Shown: positions 10,028 through 19,335, numbered from the stretch's first letter. The stretch is DNA of 64,000 nucleotides from Saccharicrinis sp963666825 (GCA_963666825.2 OY763044.2:2542001-2606000), one strand, 5' to 3'. Notes: generated by a model from the letters alone, not told the origin. Numbers and translations are program-made.

Positions 10028-10266
10028 TTACTTTATTAAAAAATCTACGAGCACAAATGTAGTAAAAGATTTGAGACCTCTATAACAATAGAAGGTTAGT
10101 TTTTAGAACTAATTCAAAAGTTGAGAGTTTAAAGTCGAAAGTTTGAATAAACAGCTAATGATCACAAATGGAACCAAATATTGTTTACAACCCAACATTA
10201 TCAATCTATAATTAACATGTTATTGTATTACACTATCTCAGGACTAGACAAATCATATATAAAAAA

Positions 10267-10291
10267 AGAGGCTCTTATAACAAAAGCCTCT
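10267..10291 (-). terminator. Terminator after the M48 lipoprotein gene
   Basis: The AGAGGCT/AGCCTCT stem is followed on the minus strand by a run of seven T, 28 bases beyond the stop codon at 10319. This is a good intrinsic terminator. Confidence 0.7.
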
Positions 10292-10318
10292 CTGTATAAT
10301 ATAAATATCTCTTCTTGT

Positions 10319-11122
10319 TTATTGAGCCGGCATATAAGTTTTAGCCTTTGGTAAAAACTCTTTAATATTTTTAATACGAGTTTCATCTGAAGGGTGCGTA
10401 CTTAAAAACTCAGGAACGCTACTACCTCCTTGTGACATTCGTGTCCAGAATTCAACAGCTACCTCTGGGTTATAACCTGCCATAGACATAAATACCAATC
10501 CCATTTTATCAGCTTCGGACTCATGTGTACGTGAATAAGGCAATAACATGCCATACTGAGCTCCCAAACCAAATGCTCCCATATAAATAGCTTGTGTTTG
10601 TGCTGGTTTTTCACTCAGTGCCACTTGCAAACCGGCTGCAACAGCCTGAACACCCATCTGCTGGCTCATTCTTTCATTACCGTGACGAGCAATAGCGTGT
10701 GCAATCTCATGGCCCATAACTACAGCAATACCAGCTTCATCTTTTGTGTATGGTAAAATACCGGTATAAAAAACAACCTTACCTCCTGGCATACACCAGG
10801 CATTAGGAGTAGCATCTTCAACCAGATTAAACTCCCAGTTAAAATATTGCAATTCACTCTCTAATCCATTATCCTTCATATATTTTTCAACTGCAGCAGC
10901 AATTTTACCTCCTACTTTTTTCACTAAGGCTGTATTTGCTTTATCTGCAGATATCTTTGCACTATCTAAAAACGAATTATAATTAGTTAACGCCATCTCT
11001 GCCATCTGTGAAGACGGGAATAAACTAATTTGCTTACGACCTGTAATAGGTACAGTAGAACATGCAGTAACAAAAGCTGCAACAATACTTACAACAACTA
11101 AAATTTTCCAGTAATTTTTCAT
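10319..11122 (-). CDS. M48 family metalloprotease lipoprotein
   Basis: Periplasmic-facing zinc protease of the LoiP/YcaL/BepA-like group, 267 residues from the chosen ATG at 11122 (MKNYWKILVV). This start gives a clean lipoprotein leader with lipobox VTAC at Cys21; the reading from 11140 only adds six residues before it. The post-lipobox sequence TVPITGRKQISLFPSSQM is the usual start of this family. The active site HEIAH is at His138 (MGHEIAHAIARHG), and the third ligand region is ESEADKMGLVFMSMAGY. There is no TPR domain. Members degrade or help assemble outer-membrane proteins; the substrate here is unknown. Confidence 0.92.
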   Translation of the reverse strand: MKNYWKILVVVSIVAAFVTACSTVPITGRKQISLFPSSQMAEMALTNYNSFLDSAKISADKANTALVKKVGGKIAAAVEKYMKDNGLESELQYFNWEFNLVEDATPNAWCMPGGKVVFYTGILPYTKDEAGIAVVMGHEIAHAIARHGNERMSQQMGVQAVAAGLQVALSEKPAQTQAIYMGAFGLGAQYGMLLPYSRTHESEADKMGLVFMSMAGYNPEVAVEFWTRMSQGGSSVPEFLSTHPSDETRIKNIKEFLPKAKTYMPAQ

Positions 11123-11157
11123 TATATCTAAATTAATCATGTTTAGGTAATCATATA

Positions 11158-11165
11158 CAAAAGTA
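11158..11165 (-). promoter_or_regulatory. Possible -7 element of the M48 lipoprotein gene
   Basis: CAAAAGTA on the plus strand reads TACTTTTG on the minus strand, a match to TAnnTTTG, 36 bases before the ATG at 11122. No clear -33 box was found. Confidence 0.3.
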
Positions 11166-11188
11166 ATATTTACAACCGAAAAATTACT

Positions 11189-11845
11189 TTAAGGTTCAAT
11201 GTTGGTGTTCATCCAATACCTGTTTTCTTCTTCGTCATCATCATCCTCTTCTTCATCTTCAAGCGGAGATGGTGGTCTTTGAGGCCCTTCTTTCCTGTAT
11301 ACTGCAGCTAACATCAATCCTACTAACCCTCCCCACAAGTGACCTTCCCATGAATAAGGCAAATCTACTTTTAAAGGTAAGGCACCCCAAACCAAACTCC
11401 CATAAAACAAAATAACAATAAAAGAGATTGCTATTAAACGAAAGTACTTCCTTATTATTCCACTTAAAGTTAAAAAAGAAGCTAAACCATAAACCACACT
11501 ACTTGCACCAATATGCCAGGCATCACGGGCTGCCAACCAGGTTCCTAATCCGCTTAATAAATAAATCAAGAAGAAAACCTTATAGGCAATCTTATTATAG
11601 AAATAAAACAATGCCACTCCAAGAACAAATAGTGATATTGAATTTGAATAAAGGTGTCCCCAATCTCCATGAATTAAAGGTGAAGTCAAAATCCCCTTGA
11701 TACCATTAATACTTAACGGTCTGATACCCCATTCTGTTAATCTAACATTCTCTAATTCCTCTATTAATTTTATAAATATAAGTGTAATAATAAGTATAGA
11801 TGGAAAAACCAGACTATGAATAAATCGTCTTTTTTCAATGGGCAT
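11189..11845 (-). CDS. Rhomboid family intramembrane serine protease
   Basis: Six-helix rhomboid protease, 218 residues from MPIEKRRFIHS. A start seven codons further up is possible but less natural. HGDWGHLYSNS is the conserved loop, the catalytic Ser115 lies in GASSVVYG, and the catalytic His is in GHLWGGLVG near the last membrane segment. The tail after the last helix is very acidic (EDEEEDDDDEEE) and probably disordered. Rhomboids cut membrane proteins within the bilayer; no substrate can be named. It diverges from the MFS gene across about 150 bases. Confidence 0.93.
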   Translation of the reverse strand: MPIEKRRFIHSLVFPSILIITLIFIKLIEELENVRLTEWGIRPLSINGIKGILTSPLIHGDWGHLYSNSISLFVLGVALFYFYNKIAYKVFFLIYLLSGLGTWLAARDAWHIGASSVVYGLASFLTLSGIIRKYFRLIAISFIVILFYGSLVWGALPLKVDLPYSWEGHLWGGLVGLMLAAVYRKEGPQRPPSPLEDEEEDDDDEEENRYWMNTNIEP

Positions 11846-11911
11846 ATGTGAACCTAATCCTTTCAAAATAGTTTATATAGCTTGTATTATGAATTATAAA
11901 CTGATTACACT

Positions 11912-11979
11912 CAAAAGTAATATTTTAACTATAATTAAAAACCTTAATCTATTCTCTTTTGAATGTTTTAGTAGTTTTG
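11912..11979. promoter_or_regulatory. Divergent promoter region between rhomboid and MFS genes
   Basis: On the plus strand TAGTTTTG (11972-11979) fits TAnnTTTG and lies 18 bases before the MFS ATG at 11997, which favours that start over upstream in-frame starts at 11838 or 11889. On the minus strand CAAAAGTA (11912-11919) fits the same element for the rhomboid gene with a leader near 60 bases. Confidence 0.4.
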
Positions 11980-11996
11980 CAGGCATATTAAATATT

Positions 11997-13286
11997 ATGA
12001 ACATACTTCATCACCTGGAAAGTAGCGAAAAAAAGACCTTTAAGCTGCATTTATTTTATAGTAGTATTGATGGAATTGCAAGAGGAGCTTTGATTCTAAA
12101 TGAGTTTATTTTTATAAAATCATTAAAAGGATCGAATGTACAACTGGCATTTTTATTTCAATTCAGCATGGTTGTCTTTCTTTTTGCCATGCTGGCTAAT
12201 GAAATTATGCGCAGATACCCAAACCGTAAAACTCTTTTACGTACTGTAGGTATTATTACACGATTGCCTTTAGTTATTTTTTCTATTTTTCCGGCGGTGA
12301 ACGAAGAAGTTGGCTTATCTCCAAATTTTCATTTTCTGTTTTTAGGAGTCTTTCTGCTATTTTATACTTCGCAGATAGCTGTTGTACCTTCAATCAACCA
12401 ATACCTAAAAGGTAATTACAAGCATGAAAATTTTGGAAAGCTTTTTGGGTACTCTACAACTGTAAATAAAGTATTAACTATGGTTTCTACTTTTGTTGTT
12501 GGATTATTACTTGACTTTGATCCTAATTCATATCGCATATTCTATCCTATGGTAGGAATTTTAGGTGTTATTTCAATATTTCAACTTACCAAAATCGAAT
12601 TCAAACAAAAGATGGATCCAGTTGTAAAACCAATGGGAAAAGCTTTGGGTGATTCCTTTAAAAGGATATTCAACATCCTGAAATATAATATTCCATTCAG
12701 ACACCTTGAATTGGGCTTTATTCTGTATGGCTTTGCCTGGATGAGTACACATGCTGTAATTACTATTTTTTACAAAGAGGCCTTAGATTTAAATTACTCC
12801 TCTGTTTCTTTCTATAACAACGCTTATAACCTGGTTGCAATAGCTGTTTTACCAATTTTTGGTAAGCTTTTAGGCAAAAGAGATCCCAGAAGATTCGGAA
12901 TATTAACCTTTAGTTCGTTAATGTTATTTATAGCATTTACAGCTCTATCTGAGTATATTCCTTCGTACAATGAAATATTGGGTATTAAGCTATATCATGT
13001 ATTATTGATCGCTGTAGTATTTAACGGTTTATTCATGGGTAGTATGCCCTTATTATGGGGAATAGGAAGCAGTTACTTCTGTGAACCTCACGAAGCTGCT
13101 GATTACCAATCGGTGCACCTGTTTTTAACCGGAGCCAGGGCTTTATTTGCTCCGATTATAGGTATTCAACTGTATGAATTATTTGGATTTAGCATTACCT
13201 ATGCAGTTGGTATTGTTTTCTTAACAATGGCTATTCTTTTAATGATTTATTCTCAGAAACGTCACCCTAAAAATGAAGAACTTTAG
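11997..13286 (+). CDS. MFS-type permease
   Basis: An integral membrane protein of 429 residues from MNILHHLESSEKKTF with about twelve hydrophobic segments in two halves. The loop after the second segment carries the basic MFS-like sequence RRYPNRKTLLR. I chose the start at 11997 because it gives the family-like N-terminus and follows a promoter match; longer in-frame readings add a non-conserved extension. The substrate cannot be told from the sequence. The gene meets the minus-strand gene at 13283 end to end: the two stop codons overlap by 3 bases, so antisense interference is possible. Confidence 0.85.
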   Translation: MNILHHLESSEKKTFKLHLFYSSIDGIARGALILNEFIFIKSLKGSNVQLAFLFQFSMVVFLFAMLANEIMRRYPNRKTLLRTVGIITRLPLVIFSIFPAVNEEVGLSPNFHFLFLGVFLLFYTSQIAVVPSINQYLKGNYKHENFGKLFGYSTTVNKVLTMVSTFVVGLLLDFDPNSYRIFYPMVGILGVISIFQLTKIEFKQKMDPVVKPMGKALGDSFKRIFNILKYNIPFRHLELGFILYGFAWMSTHAVITIFYKEALDLNYSSVSFYNNAYNLVAIAVLPIFGKLLGKRDPRRFGILTFSSLMLFIAFTALSEYIPSYNEILGIKLYHVLLIAVVFNGLFMGSMPLLWGIGSSYFCEPHEAADYQSVHLFLTGARALFAPIIGIQLYELFGFSITYAVGIVFLTMAILLMIYSQKRHPKNEEL

Positions 13287-13906
13287 CTAAGGATACCCCC
13301 TAGGAATATCAAAATAATAGCAATAATTGTTACAATAAAAGCGTTATATGAGAAATCAAGCAGACGATACTGGCGCATTAAAATACGATTAAACAAAAAG
13401 CTTGATCGCGTTTGATTTCCAATTTGTAATTCCTGACTTCTTACAACCTCATCCATTGCTGCTTCGTAATCCTGTAATGAAGGATTATTAAAAGTAATCA
13501 GTAAGTTATGCTCTAAGTCAGGATACTGCGAAAAAATCTGATTATTTAAAGTTTTCTTAATCAAAAAACCAGGAGTTTTAGACGAAAGCAAACTTAGTAT
13601 TAATGAAATACCCACTCCTATTAATGCTGTTACAATAATTACAGATCCTAGAGGTACATGTTCTATGATATACTGATTAAATACAATTAATACAGATACT
13701 AATGTAGTATTTATCCTAACCAAAATCATAGATTTCCTATCAGTCAGAGCCATTGAATTAAATAATGCCCGATACTGGTTTCTTTGAAAATTAGTGAATG
13801 ATTTCTTAGGCTCTTTTTTGGTATAAAACAAACCTCTATCCTCCTTCGGCGTTTTTATCTTGAATGCATCTTTTGTTATATCTTCTACAAATAAATTATT
13901 TTCCAT
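13283..13906 (-). CDS. PycTM-like (DUF5706) membrane protein
   Basis: A 207-residue protein from MENNLFVEDI; a start at 13933 adds nine residues. After a ~45-residue polar N-terminus comes a stretch resembling the Pycsar effector transmembrane domain: NQYRALFNSMALTDRKSM, then helix 1 (VRINTTLVSVLIVF), helix 2 (VIIVTALIGVGISLIL), a cytoplasmic loop with paired acidic residues, a basic amphipathic helix (RILMRQYRLLDFSYN) and helix 3 at the C-terminus. Known PycTM proteins respond to cyclic pyrimidine nucleotides in phage defence and permeabilise the membrane. There is no nucleotide cyclase gene beside this one, so the defence role is only a possibility. The family call comes from pattern memory. 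Confidence 0.6.
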   Translation of the reverse strand: MENNLFVEDITKDAFKIKTPKEDRGLFYTKKEPKKSFTNFQRNQYRALFNSMALTDRKSMILVRINTTLVSVLIVFNQYIIEHVPLGSVIIVTALIGVGISLILSLLSSKTPGFLIKKTLNNQIFSQYPDLEHNLLITFNNPSLQDYEAAMDEVVRSQELQIGNQTRSSFLFNRILMRQYRLLDFSYNAFIVTIIAIILIFLGGILS

Positions 13907-14148
13907 AATTAAGCACGGTATCTTTATTTCCAATTATTAGAGAATCAATTCCCTAACAACATTTTTAATTACATATGCAAATATGTATATATTTTACTTA
14001 ATAACAATAAGTCAATAATCTTTTTAACATAGATTCACAAAATTCAATGATTCAAAACATTATTGGTGTAAAAAAATTAATAACATTACATTCTTAAATA
14101 TATCCCCTGTATATTTAGTATATAATTCAATTTAAACACCTGTATTTA

Positions 14149-16299
14149 ATGTCGAAATACTCTAACTTAAATAAGATTAAAGAGCAGGAATGGTATCAGG
14201 CACTTTATAGAGAATTCTGGAGAAAACCCAATCGTTTAACTGCATTAAAAGTAGTTATTGCTTCTACCGTACAAGTTATTCCTTTTTCTATATTTTTTAA
14301 TCCTTACTGGGGTACTACATTAACCCTGGGAACTGTTGCCGCTGCTCTTGCCGAAACAGATGACCACCCTAAAGGACGATTAAAGGCTCTTATTATTACA
14401 ATTATAAGTTTTGCAATTACAACGACCTCTGTTGCTATTCTGAAACCATACCCGATTCTGTTTGGTATTGGTTTTATTTCATCAACAATTCTATTTGTAC
14501 TAATTGGAGGTGTTAGTGAAAGATACAGGGGGATATCGTATGGGGCCATTTTAATAGGTATATATGCCATGCTGGGACTTGACCATAGTATGAACTGGTA
14601 TCTGCAGCCCATTCTATTATGTGCGGGGGCATTGTTTTACGGTGCTATTTCTCTATTTCTTTTATTTAAGAAACCAGGAAGACTTGTTGAAGAACAACTC
14701 TCCAGAGGATTTATTGCCTTATCTGCATATCTGCAGGAGAAAGCTAAATTCTTTCCCATTAGTGAAAATAAGGAATCAAATATCAGTGGTAAGCTGGCAG
14801 TGTTAAATGTTAATGTAGTTACCGCTCTTGAAAAGTGCAAAGAGGTTATAAATAACTATGGTGAAGAAGTAAAAGATCAGAATGAATTAGCTCCATTCCT
14901 GCAACGCTTCATGTTATTGCAAAGTCTCCACGAAAGAGCTGCATCCAGTCATGAGAGATATGAAAAACTAAAAGAAAAAGGCGAATACAAAGAGATATTG
15001 GAGGGTTTTGCTGAACTTCTTCATCAGTTATCGCATGCTACAAAAACGTTAGCTGAATGCATGTTAACCGAGCAAAAATACAACCACCCGGTATCTATTG
15101 AATGGATTATTAGCGCACTGGAATTTGAAATTGATAAGTTACCTGACTACGATAAGCAATTACTGGAATTACTTTTACATAACCTTACCCGTTCGCATTT
15201 ATCTTTAAAAAACTTATATAAACCGGAGATCAGTACTTCAATCCCACGATTAGGGCAAGATGACAGAAGTTTCTGGAAACGCATTAAAGATCAGCTCACT
15301 ATTAAACATCCACGATTCAGATATGCTATTCGTTTGAGTGCATGTTTTTTAATTGGCTATTTAATTGTAATTAACTACAAAATGGATAAAGGTGAATGGA
15401 TCATGCTTACATCCTTATTTGTTTGTCAACCAACTTATAGCGAAACAAAAAAACGATTATTCGAAAGAATACTGGGAACACTTAGTGGTGTAGTCATAGG
15501 AATTTCACTGGTTGGTTTTATGCCTACGTTTGCTGGTCAAATTCTATTGATCTTATTAAGTGTATATTTCTTTTTCTACTATAGAAGCTCAAATTATTCT
15601 TATGCTGTAGTTTTTATTACAATATACGTATTGGCAGGTAACAATATGACAAGGAACATGGGAATTGAAGTAATGTTACCACGAGTTATTGACACAATTA
15701 TTGGTGCAGGCATAGCTTTCTTTGCCATACGTTTATTATGGCCAAACTGGCAACACAAGCAATTACCGGGTCTACTATCTTCTGCACTAAAAAACAATGC
15801 CTTTTACCTAAAGGAAATCTGGGATGAATATAAATATCCGAAAGAAGATGATTACAGCTATCGTTTAGCCAGAAGACTTGCTCATAAAGCAGATAATTCA
15901 CTTACACTGTCATGGCAAAGTATGCGTGTAGAACCTAAAAAAAGGAAACGGGCTTTAGATACGGCTTTTACCATTACTTATCTTAACCATGTGTTGCTTT
16001 CTTACATTTCAGCACTGGGAGCGCAAAGAGATGAGTTAAGTGAATTACAAATTGAAGAAACAGAGGATATTATCAATACAATAAATTTAACCCTGAATGA
16101 GGCTGCCGACAGAATAAATAACCTACAGCCTAAGGATTCTAATGTAAGGTTGCCTTTATTAAAACCTCTTCTTATTAAATTAAGAGATCAAATAGATGGA
16201 CTTAAAGACTCTAAACAGAAACAACAATTAAGGTTAATTTATAATATAACAGGGGTTAGCAATAAATTACTAAGGGAGTCAGGAGAGCTGGTTAAATAG
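14149..16299 (+). CDS. FUSC family transporter (YccS/AaeB-like)
   Basis: A 716-residue inner membrane protein with the duplicated FUSC layout. An N-terminal bundle of about six membrane helices (35-175) is followed by a ~200-residue soluble helical region, then a second bundle (about 395-525) containing MDKGEWIMLTSLFVCQPTYSET and ERILGTLSGVVIG, and a helical C-terminal domain of about 190 residues. The motif around ERILGT...GVVIG is typical. Members include aromatic carboxylic acid exporters (AaeB) and uncharacterised YccS. It faces the DUF6483 gene, with which it shares a bidirectional terminator. Confidence 0.88.
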   Translation: MSKYSNLNKIKEQEWYQALYREFWRKPNRLTALKVVIASTVQVIPFSIFFNPYWGTTLTLGTVAAALAETDDHPKGRLKALIITIISFAITTTSVAILKPYPILFGIGFISSTILFVLIGGVSERYRGISYGAILIGIYAMLGLDHSMNWYLQPILLCAGALFYGAISLFLLFKKPGRLVEEQLSRGFIALSAYLQEKAKFFPISENKESNISGKLAVLNVNVVTALEKCKEVINNYGEEVKDQNELAPFLQRFMLLQSLHERAASSHERYEKLKEKGEYKEILEGFAELLHQLSHATKTLAECMLTEQKYNHPVSIEWIISALEFEIDKLPDYDKQLLELLLHNLTRSHLSLKNLYKPEISTSIPRLGQDDRSFWKRIKDQLTIKHPRFRYAIRLSACFLIGYLIVINYKMDKGEWIMLTSLFVCQPTYSETKKRLFERILGTLSGVVIGISLVGFMPTFAGQILLILLSVYFFFYYRSSNYSYAVVFITIYVLAGNNMTRNMGIEVMLPRVIDTIIGAGIAFFAIRLLWPNWQHKQLPGLLSSALKNNAFYLKEIWDEYKYPKEDDYSYRLARRLAHKADNSLTLSWQSMRVEPKKRKRALDTAFTITYLNHVLLSYISALGAQRDELSELQIEETEDIINTINLTLNEAADRINNLQPKDSNVRLPLLKPLLIKLRDQIDGLKDSKQKQQLRLIYNITGVSNKLLRESGELVK

Positions 16300-16323
16300 A
16301 GCTTACTAAAAAATATAATCAAT

Positions 16324-16380
16324 ACTATAAAGTTCGTTATCCGTTTTGTATTTATACATCAAGATAACGGACTTTATAGT
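16324..16380. terminator. Bidirectional terminator between convergent genes
   Basis: An 18-bp stem with one mismatch (arms 16324-16341 and 16363-16380, ends ACTATAAAGT/ACTTTATAGT) and a 21-base loop lies between the ends of the FUSC gene and the DUF6483 gene. Confidence 0.65.
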
Positions 16381-16393
16381 TATATGCCAAATA

Positions 16394-16819
16394 TTAAACA
16401 CGACCTTTTATTTCATCAATCAACTGGGTTAGCTTTTTCATCTCAAACTGACGGTTTATTGAATATATACCTGATTCCATCTCAACTAAATTATACAATG
16501 ATAATGCTTTCATATAACAGGTCTCTGATTTAACTTCATCACCATTAGCCAGGTGTATATCACCTCCCCGTACCAGTAATCCGGCTACAATCTCCAAACC
16601 TTCATAACTTTCACCAAACTGATTTTCAAAAACGGCTCTTAACTGCTCCACATCCATATCCAGAACCTTTTCTTCCTCCATATCAAATGCTCTTTTTAAT
16701 GCATCTGAATATAACTTTTGAGCCTGTTCTGTTTTACCATCTTTCAATAATCCTAAAATTGCAGCAATAACCTTTGCAATTTCTTCAATCATTCTTAAAA
16801 TATAATCTTTACGTATCAT
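16394..16819 (-). CDS. DUF6483 family protein
   Basis: A small soluble, all-helical protein of 141 residues. The opening MIRKDYILRMIEEIAKVI resembles the DUF6483 family found in Bacteroidota and Firmicutes. The tandem helical pairs (QAQKLYSDAL... and SETCYMKALSLYN) look like TPR-type hairpins. The function is unknown. It is transcribed alone, divergently from the YhcH-family gene at 16915. Confidence 0.65.
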   Translation of the reverse strand: MIRKDYILRMIEEIAKVIAAILGLLKDGKTEQAQKLYSDALKRAFDMEEEKVLDMDVEQLRAVFENQFGESYEGLEIVAGLLVRGGDIHLANGDEVKSETCYMKALSLYNLVEMESGIYSINRQFEMKKLTQLIDEIKGRV

Positions 16820-16880
16820 CTATATTGACTTTAAATAATACCGAAGATAATATTTATTCAAATTAAAAAACTAAAAGATG

Positions 16881-16888
16881 TATCTTTG
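16881..16888 (+). promoter_or_regulatory. -7 promoter element for the YhcH-family gene
   Basis: TATCTTTG fits TAnnTTTG and lies 27 bases upstream of the ATG at 16915. The upstream -33 region is AT-rich without a clean TTTG. Confidence 0.45.
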
Positions 16889-16914
16889 GTGCTCTAACTT
16901 TTTAAGAAGAACAT

Positions 16915-17364
16915 ATGATTATAGATAGTTTAGATAATGCAAAGTATTATCGTAACCTAAGCGAAAGACTAAATAAAGGTCTTGAATTTTTAGAAGAAGT
17001 TGATTTCGCAACTATTGAGCCAGGAAGATATAATATTGATGGTGACAATATTTATGCAATGGTTCAGGAGTATAACACTAAAGAGCCAGAAAATGCTCGT
17101 CCAGAAACTCATGAAAGATATATCGATATTCAATATATCGACAGTGGTTCTGAATATATGGGATATGCTCCTCTTGAAGATCAGGAGATTTCTCAAGCAT
17201 ACAATCCTGAAAAAGATGTTTGTTTTTACAATGCTGAAGTTAGCTTAAACAGACTTGACGAAGGAATGTTTGGTATTTTCTTTCCAAATGACATTCATGC
17301 TCCGGGTATTAAAATCGGAGAATCAAAACCAGTTAAAAAAGTAGTAGTAAAAGTATTATTATAA
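16915..17364 (+). CDS. YhcH/YjgK/YiaL family (DUF386) protein
   Basis: A 149-residue cupin-like protein of the YhcH/NanQ family. It shows the conserved ETHERYIDIQYIDSGSEYMG stretch and FFPNDIHAPGI near the C-terminus, with the His and Glu residues that form the metal site. Characterised relatives act as sugar anomerases, for example NanQ on sialic acid, or are linked to beta-galactosidase operons. No sugar catabolic genes are adjacent, so the substrate is open. It has its own promoter match and a strong terminator. Confidence 0.9.
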   Translation: MIIDSLDNAKYYRNLSERLNKGLEFLEEVDFATIEPGRYNIDGDNIYAMVQEYNTKEPENARPETHERYIDIQYIDSGSEYMGYAPLEDQEISQAYNPEKDVCFYNAEVSLNRLDEGMFGIFFPNDIHAPGIKIGESKPVKKVVVKVLL

Positions 17365-17368
17365 AAAA

Positions 17369-17399
17369 ATAAGGGTGTCATAAAAAATGACACCCTTAT
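17369..17399 (+). terminator. Strong terminator after the YhcH-family gene
   Basis: A perfect 12-bp stem (ATAAGGGTGTCA/TGACACCCTTAT) with a 7-base loop begins 5 bases past the stop codon. The 3' side lacks a long T run, but an A run on the 5' side could allow use from the other strand. Confidence 0.65.
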
Positions 17400-17504
17400 C
17401 TTCAGAAACTTTTGTACTTTGTTTTAATATGGAATCGTTTCAAGTTACTTAAATTAAGAAACTTGAAAATTAGATTTATCTTTACTTAGAAACCAACAAA
17501 CAGT

Positions 17505-17975
17505 TTAATTCGGCCAAATATAATCCTCTTCTTCCTCATCCCACATTGGGCCAAACTGAATTTCAGTTACTTCTCCGTTTTCAAACCAAAAGTTAATGCT
17601 TGATTCAGGGAAAGAAATAACTTCATTATCCGGACTCTCAGGAGATGAAATATCTTCTCTTTCATACTCTCCAAGATCTAAATCTTCAACTTTACTTAGT
17701 AATTCCTCATCTGAAGCGCCAATCAATTTCAGACCTTCTAATGTAGCTTCAGGATCACTAACAGCAATTGAACTTAACTTCCAATCATCTAGTTCATCAA
17801 ATGAAACAGAAACCTCTATTTCATCATAGTGGAAGGCTTCTGTATTGTCATCAGATTCCTCACTAGAAGCATATTCATCAACTTCAGTTGGTTCACCTAA
17901 AATCTTTTTAACTTCAGAGCGGGTCATTCCAAATTGAATATCACCATACCCTTTACCAATTAAAATGTCTTTCAT
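17505..17975 (-). CDS. Very acidic hypothetical protein, BamE-like fold suspected
   Basis: A 156-residue soluble protein, strongly acidic throughout (for example SSEESDDNTE and DEEEEDYIW), with no signal peptide. The N-terminal segment KGYGDIQFGMTRSEVKKILGEP resembles the opening of SmpA/BamE-type and related immunity-like folds, in which FGMTxxEVxxxLGxP is recurrent. That is the only family hint. The function is unknown. It stands alone between YhcH and the CarH-like regulator. Confidence 0.6.
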   Translation of the reverse strand: MKDILIGKGYGDIQFGMTRSEVKKILGEPTEVDEYASSEESDDNTEAFHYDEIEVSVSFDELDDWKLSSIAVSDPEATLEGLKLIGASDEELLSKVEDLDLGEYEREDISSPESPDNEVISFPESSINFWFENGEVTEIQFGPMWDEEEEDYIWPN

Positions 17976-18164
17976 TTGATTATAATTTATTTTCTATTGT
18001 TAAATGAAACTTGTCATATTAGTATTCTCCTCTATAAGATACACTTAAATAATGACTCATTACATATTTATATTAGTTAGTAATAAATTCACACTAATAT
18101 CGAATGCAATATAAACTAATAATTCTTGAAATACATTAATCCCGGACTAATTTTATTTTATATT

Positions 18165-19043
18165 TTATAACTTTATTAGTGCGGTCTTAAAACTATCTAC
18201 TGATGAAATTTCAGTAAACTTATCTGGCAATTGATTACGGTAATTTTTAACCTGCAACCCACTTACGTAAAAATTTGTATTTGGGAATTCTTTTTTATAC
18301 ATATTAAAAACAGATTCTAAATCATCATTTTCAGGTGGCGAAATAAAAGAACTAAAAAACGCATCCACCTTTTTTAATTGTTTTACCACTATAATATCTT
18401 CAAAAGGCACTGAACCACCTAGATATAATACGTTAAATCCTTCCTTTCTGGCTATTAAACTATAGAATAACAAACCTAATTCATGGACCTCTCCTTCAAC
18501 CAGAAAAAACACTATTAATTTATCATTTTTAGCATTTTTCATTTCCTGATCAATTGCTACAATCAGCTTCTGTCGTATCAAGTTACTCATAAAATGCTCC
18601 TGAGCCGGAGAAACAGAACCTGCCTGCCATAATATCCCGATCCTATCCAAAAATGGAAATAAAATTTCTTCAACAGTATTTTCAAATCCTCTTTTCATTA
18701 TGGATTGAGTAAGAACACTGTTAAATTTGCCTTCATTCAACTCAAGCATGGAAATCATTAAACTTTCAATCTGAATATCAATATTTTTCGTATCCAAGCA
18801 TAGATCCAGCACTCTTTCCTTTAACCTGTTATCTTCTAAATTGGCAATATGCGAAATCTTATATCCGTTTTTATTTAATATGGCAATATTTAAAAGTCGT
18901 TTTAAATCAGAATCTGAATATAATCTAATATTTGTCTCTGTTCTTTGCGGAACCACAATATGATAACGCCTCTCCCAGATACGTATCGTGTGAGCTTTAA
19001 CTCCAGAAATCTTTTCTAAATCTTTTATTGAATAAACTCCCAT
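18165..19043 (-). CDS. MerR-type regulator with cobalamin-binding domain (CarH/LitR-like)
   Basis: A 292-residue transcription regulator. The MerR winged helix at residues 1-70 reads YSIKDLEKISGVKAHTIRIW. A four-helix B12 cap domain follows with the W-x(9)-EH motif (Trp139, Glu149, His150). The Rossmann-like B12-binding domain has EGEVHELGL, where His187 is the expected lower axial ligand. In Thermus CarH, adenosylcobalamin holds a repressor tetramer in the dark and light breaks it. Here Gln140 stands where CarH has its photochemically important upper-ligand His132, so the light response may differ. No carotenoid genes are adjacent, and the targets are unknown. Confidence 0.85.
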   Translation of the reverse strand: MGVYSIKDLEKISGVKAHTIRIWERRYHIVVPQRTETNIRLYSDSDLKRLLNIAILNKNGYKISHIANLEDNRLKERVLDLCLDTKNIDIQIESLMISMLELNEGKFNSVLTQSIMKRGFENTVEEILFPFLDRIGILWQAGSVSPAQEHFMSNLIRQKLIVAIDQEMKNAKNDKLIVFFLVEGEVHELGLLFYSLIARKEGFNVLYLGGSVPFEDIIVVKQLKKVDAFFSSFISPPENDDLESVFNMYKKEFPNTNFYVSGLQVKNYRNQLPDKFTEISSVDSFKTALIKL

Positions 19044-19281
19044 CTCGCTTTAATTACTTTTAACAAATACTTTAATTACAGATTTTTATATCATTATTTC
19101 TCTTGTATGGTTAACCAAGTATCATATAATTTGTTCATGAATATTTGATTAAAGTTTTTCAAAAAAACCAACAAGGGACCTTACCTGAAGTTTGTATTTA
19201 AAGTGTTCTGTAATTGGAGTAAAGTTCTTAACTCAGTCAACATAATGCTTTTAAAATATTAAAACATTAGAAAATATAAGA

Positions 19282-19310
19282 TTTCGGTTTCAATTAAAAG
19301 TTTAACTTTG
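19282..19310 (+). promoter_or_regulatory. Promoter of the yicC-gmk-nadD operon
   Basis: TAACTTTG (19303-19310) is a full TAnnTTTG match; TTTC at 19282-19285 sits 17 bases upstream, near the expected -33 position. Transcription would begin about 19316, which excludes an upstream TTG at 19315 and supports ATG 19336 for yicC. Confidence 0.55.
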
Positions 19311-19335
19311 TGCGTTGAAAAAGAAAATAAGTATT

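Noticed and set aside
11838..11996. Longer N-terminus for the MFS permease
   Set aside because: The extension is not family-like, overlaps the divergent rhomboid start, and a promoter match lies inside it.
19315..19335. TTG start of yicC
   Set aside because: It falls at the predicted transcription start and adds residues before the invariant MIKSMTGFG opening.
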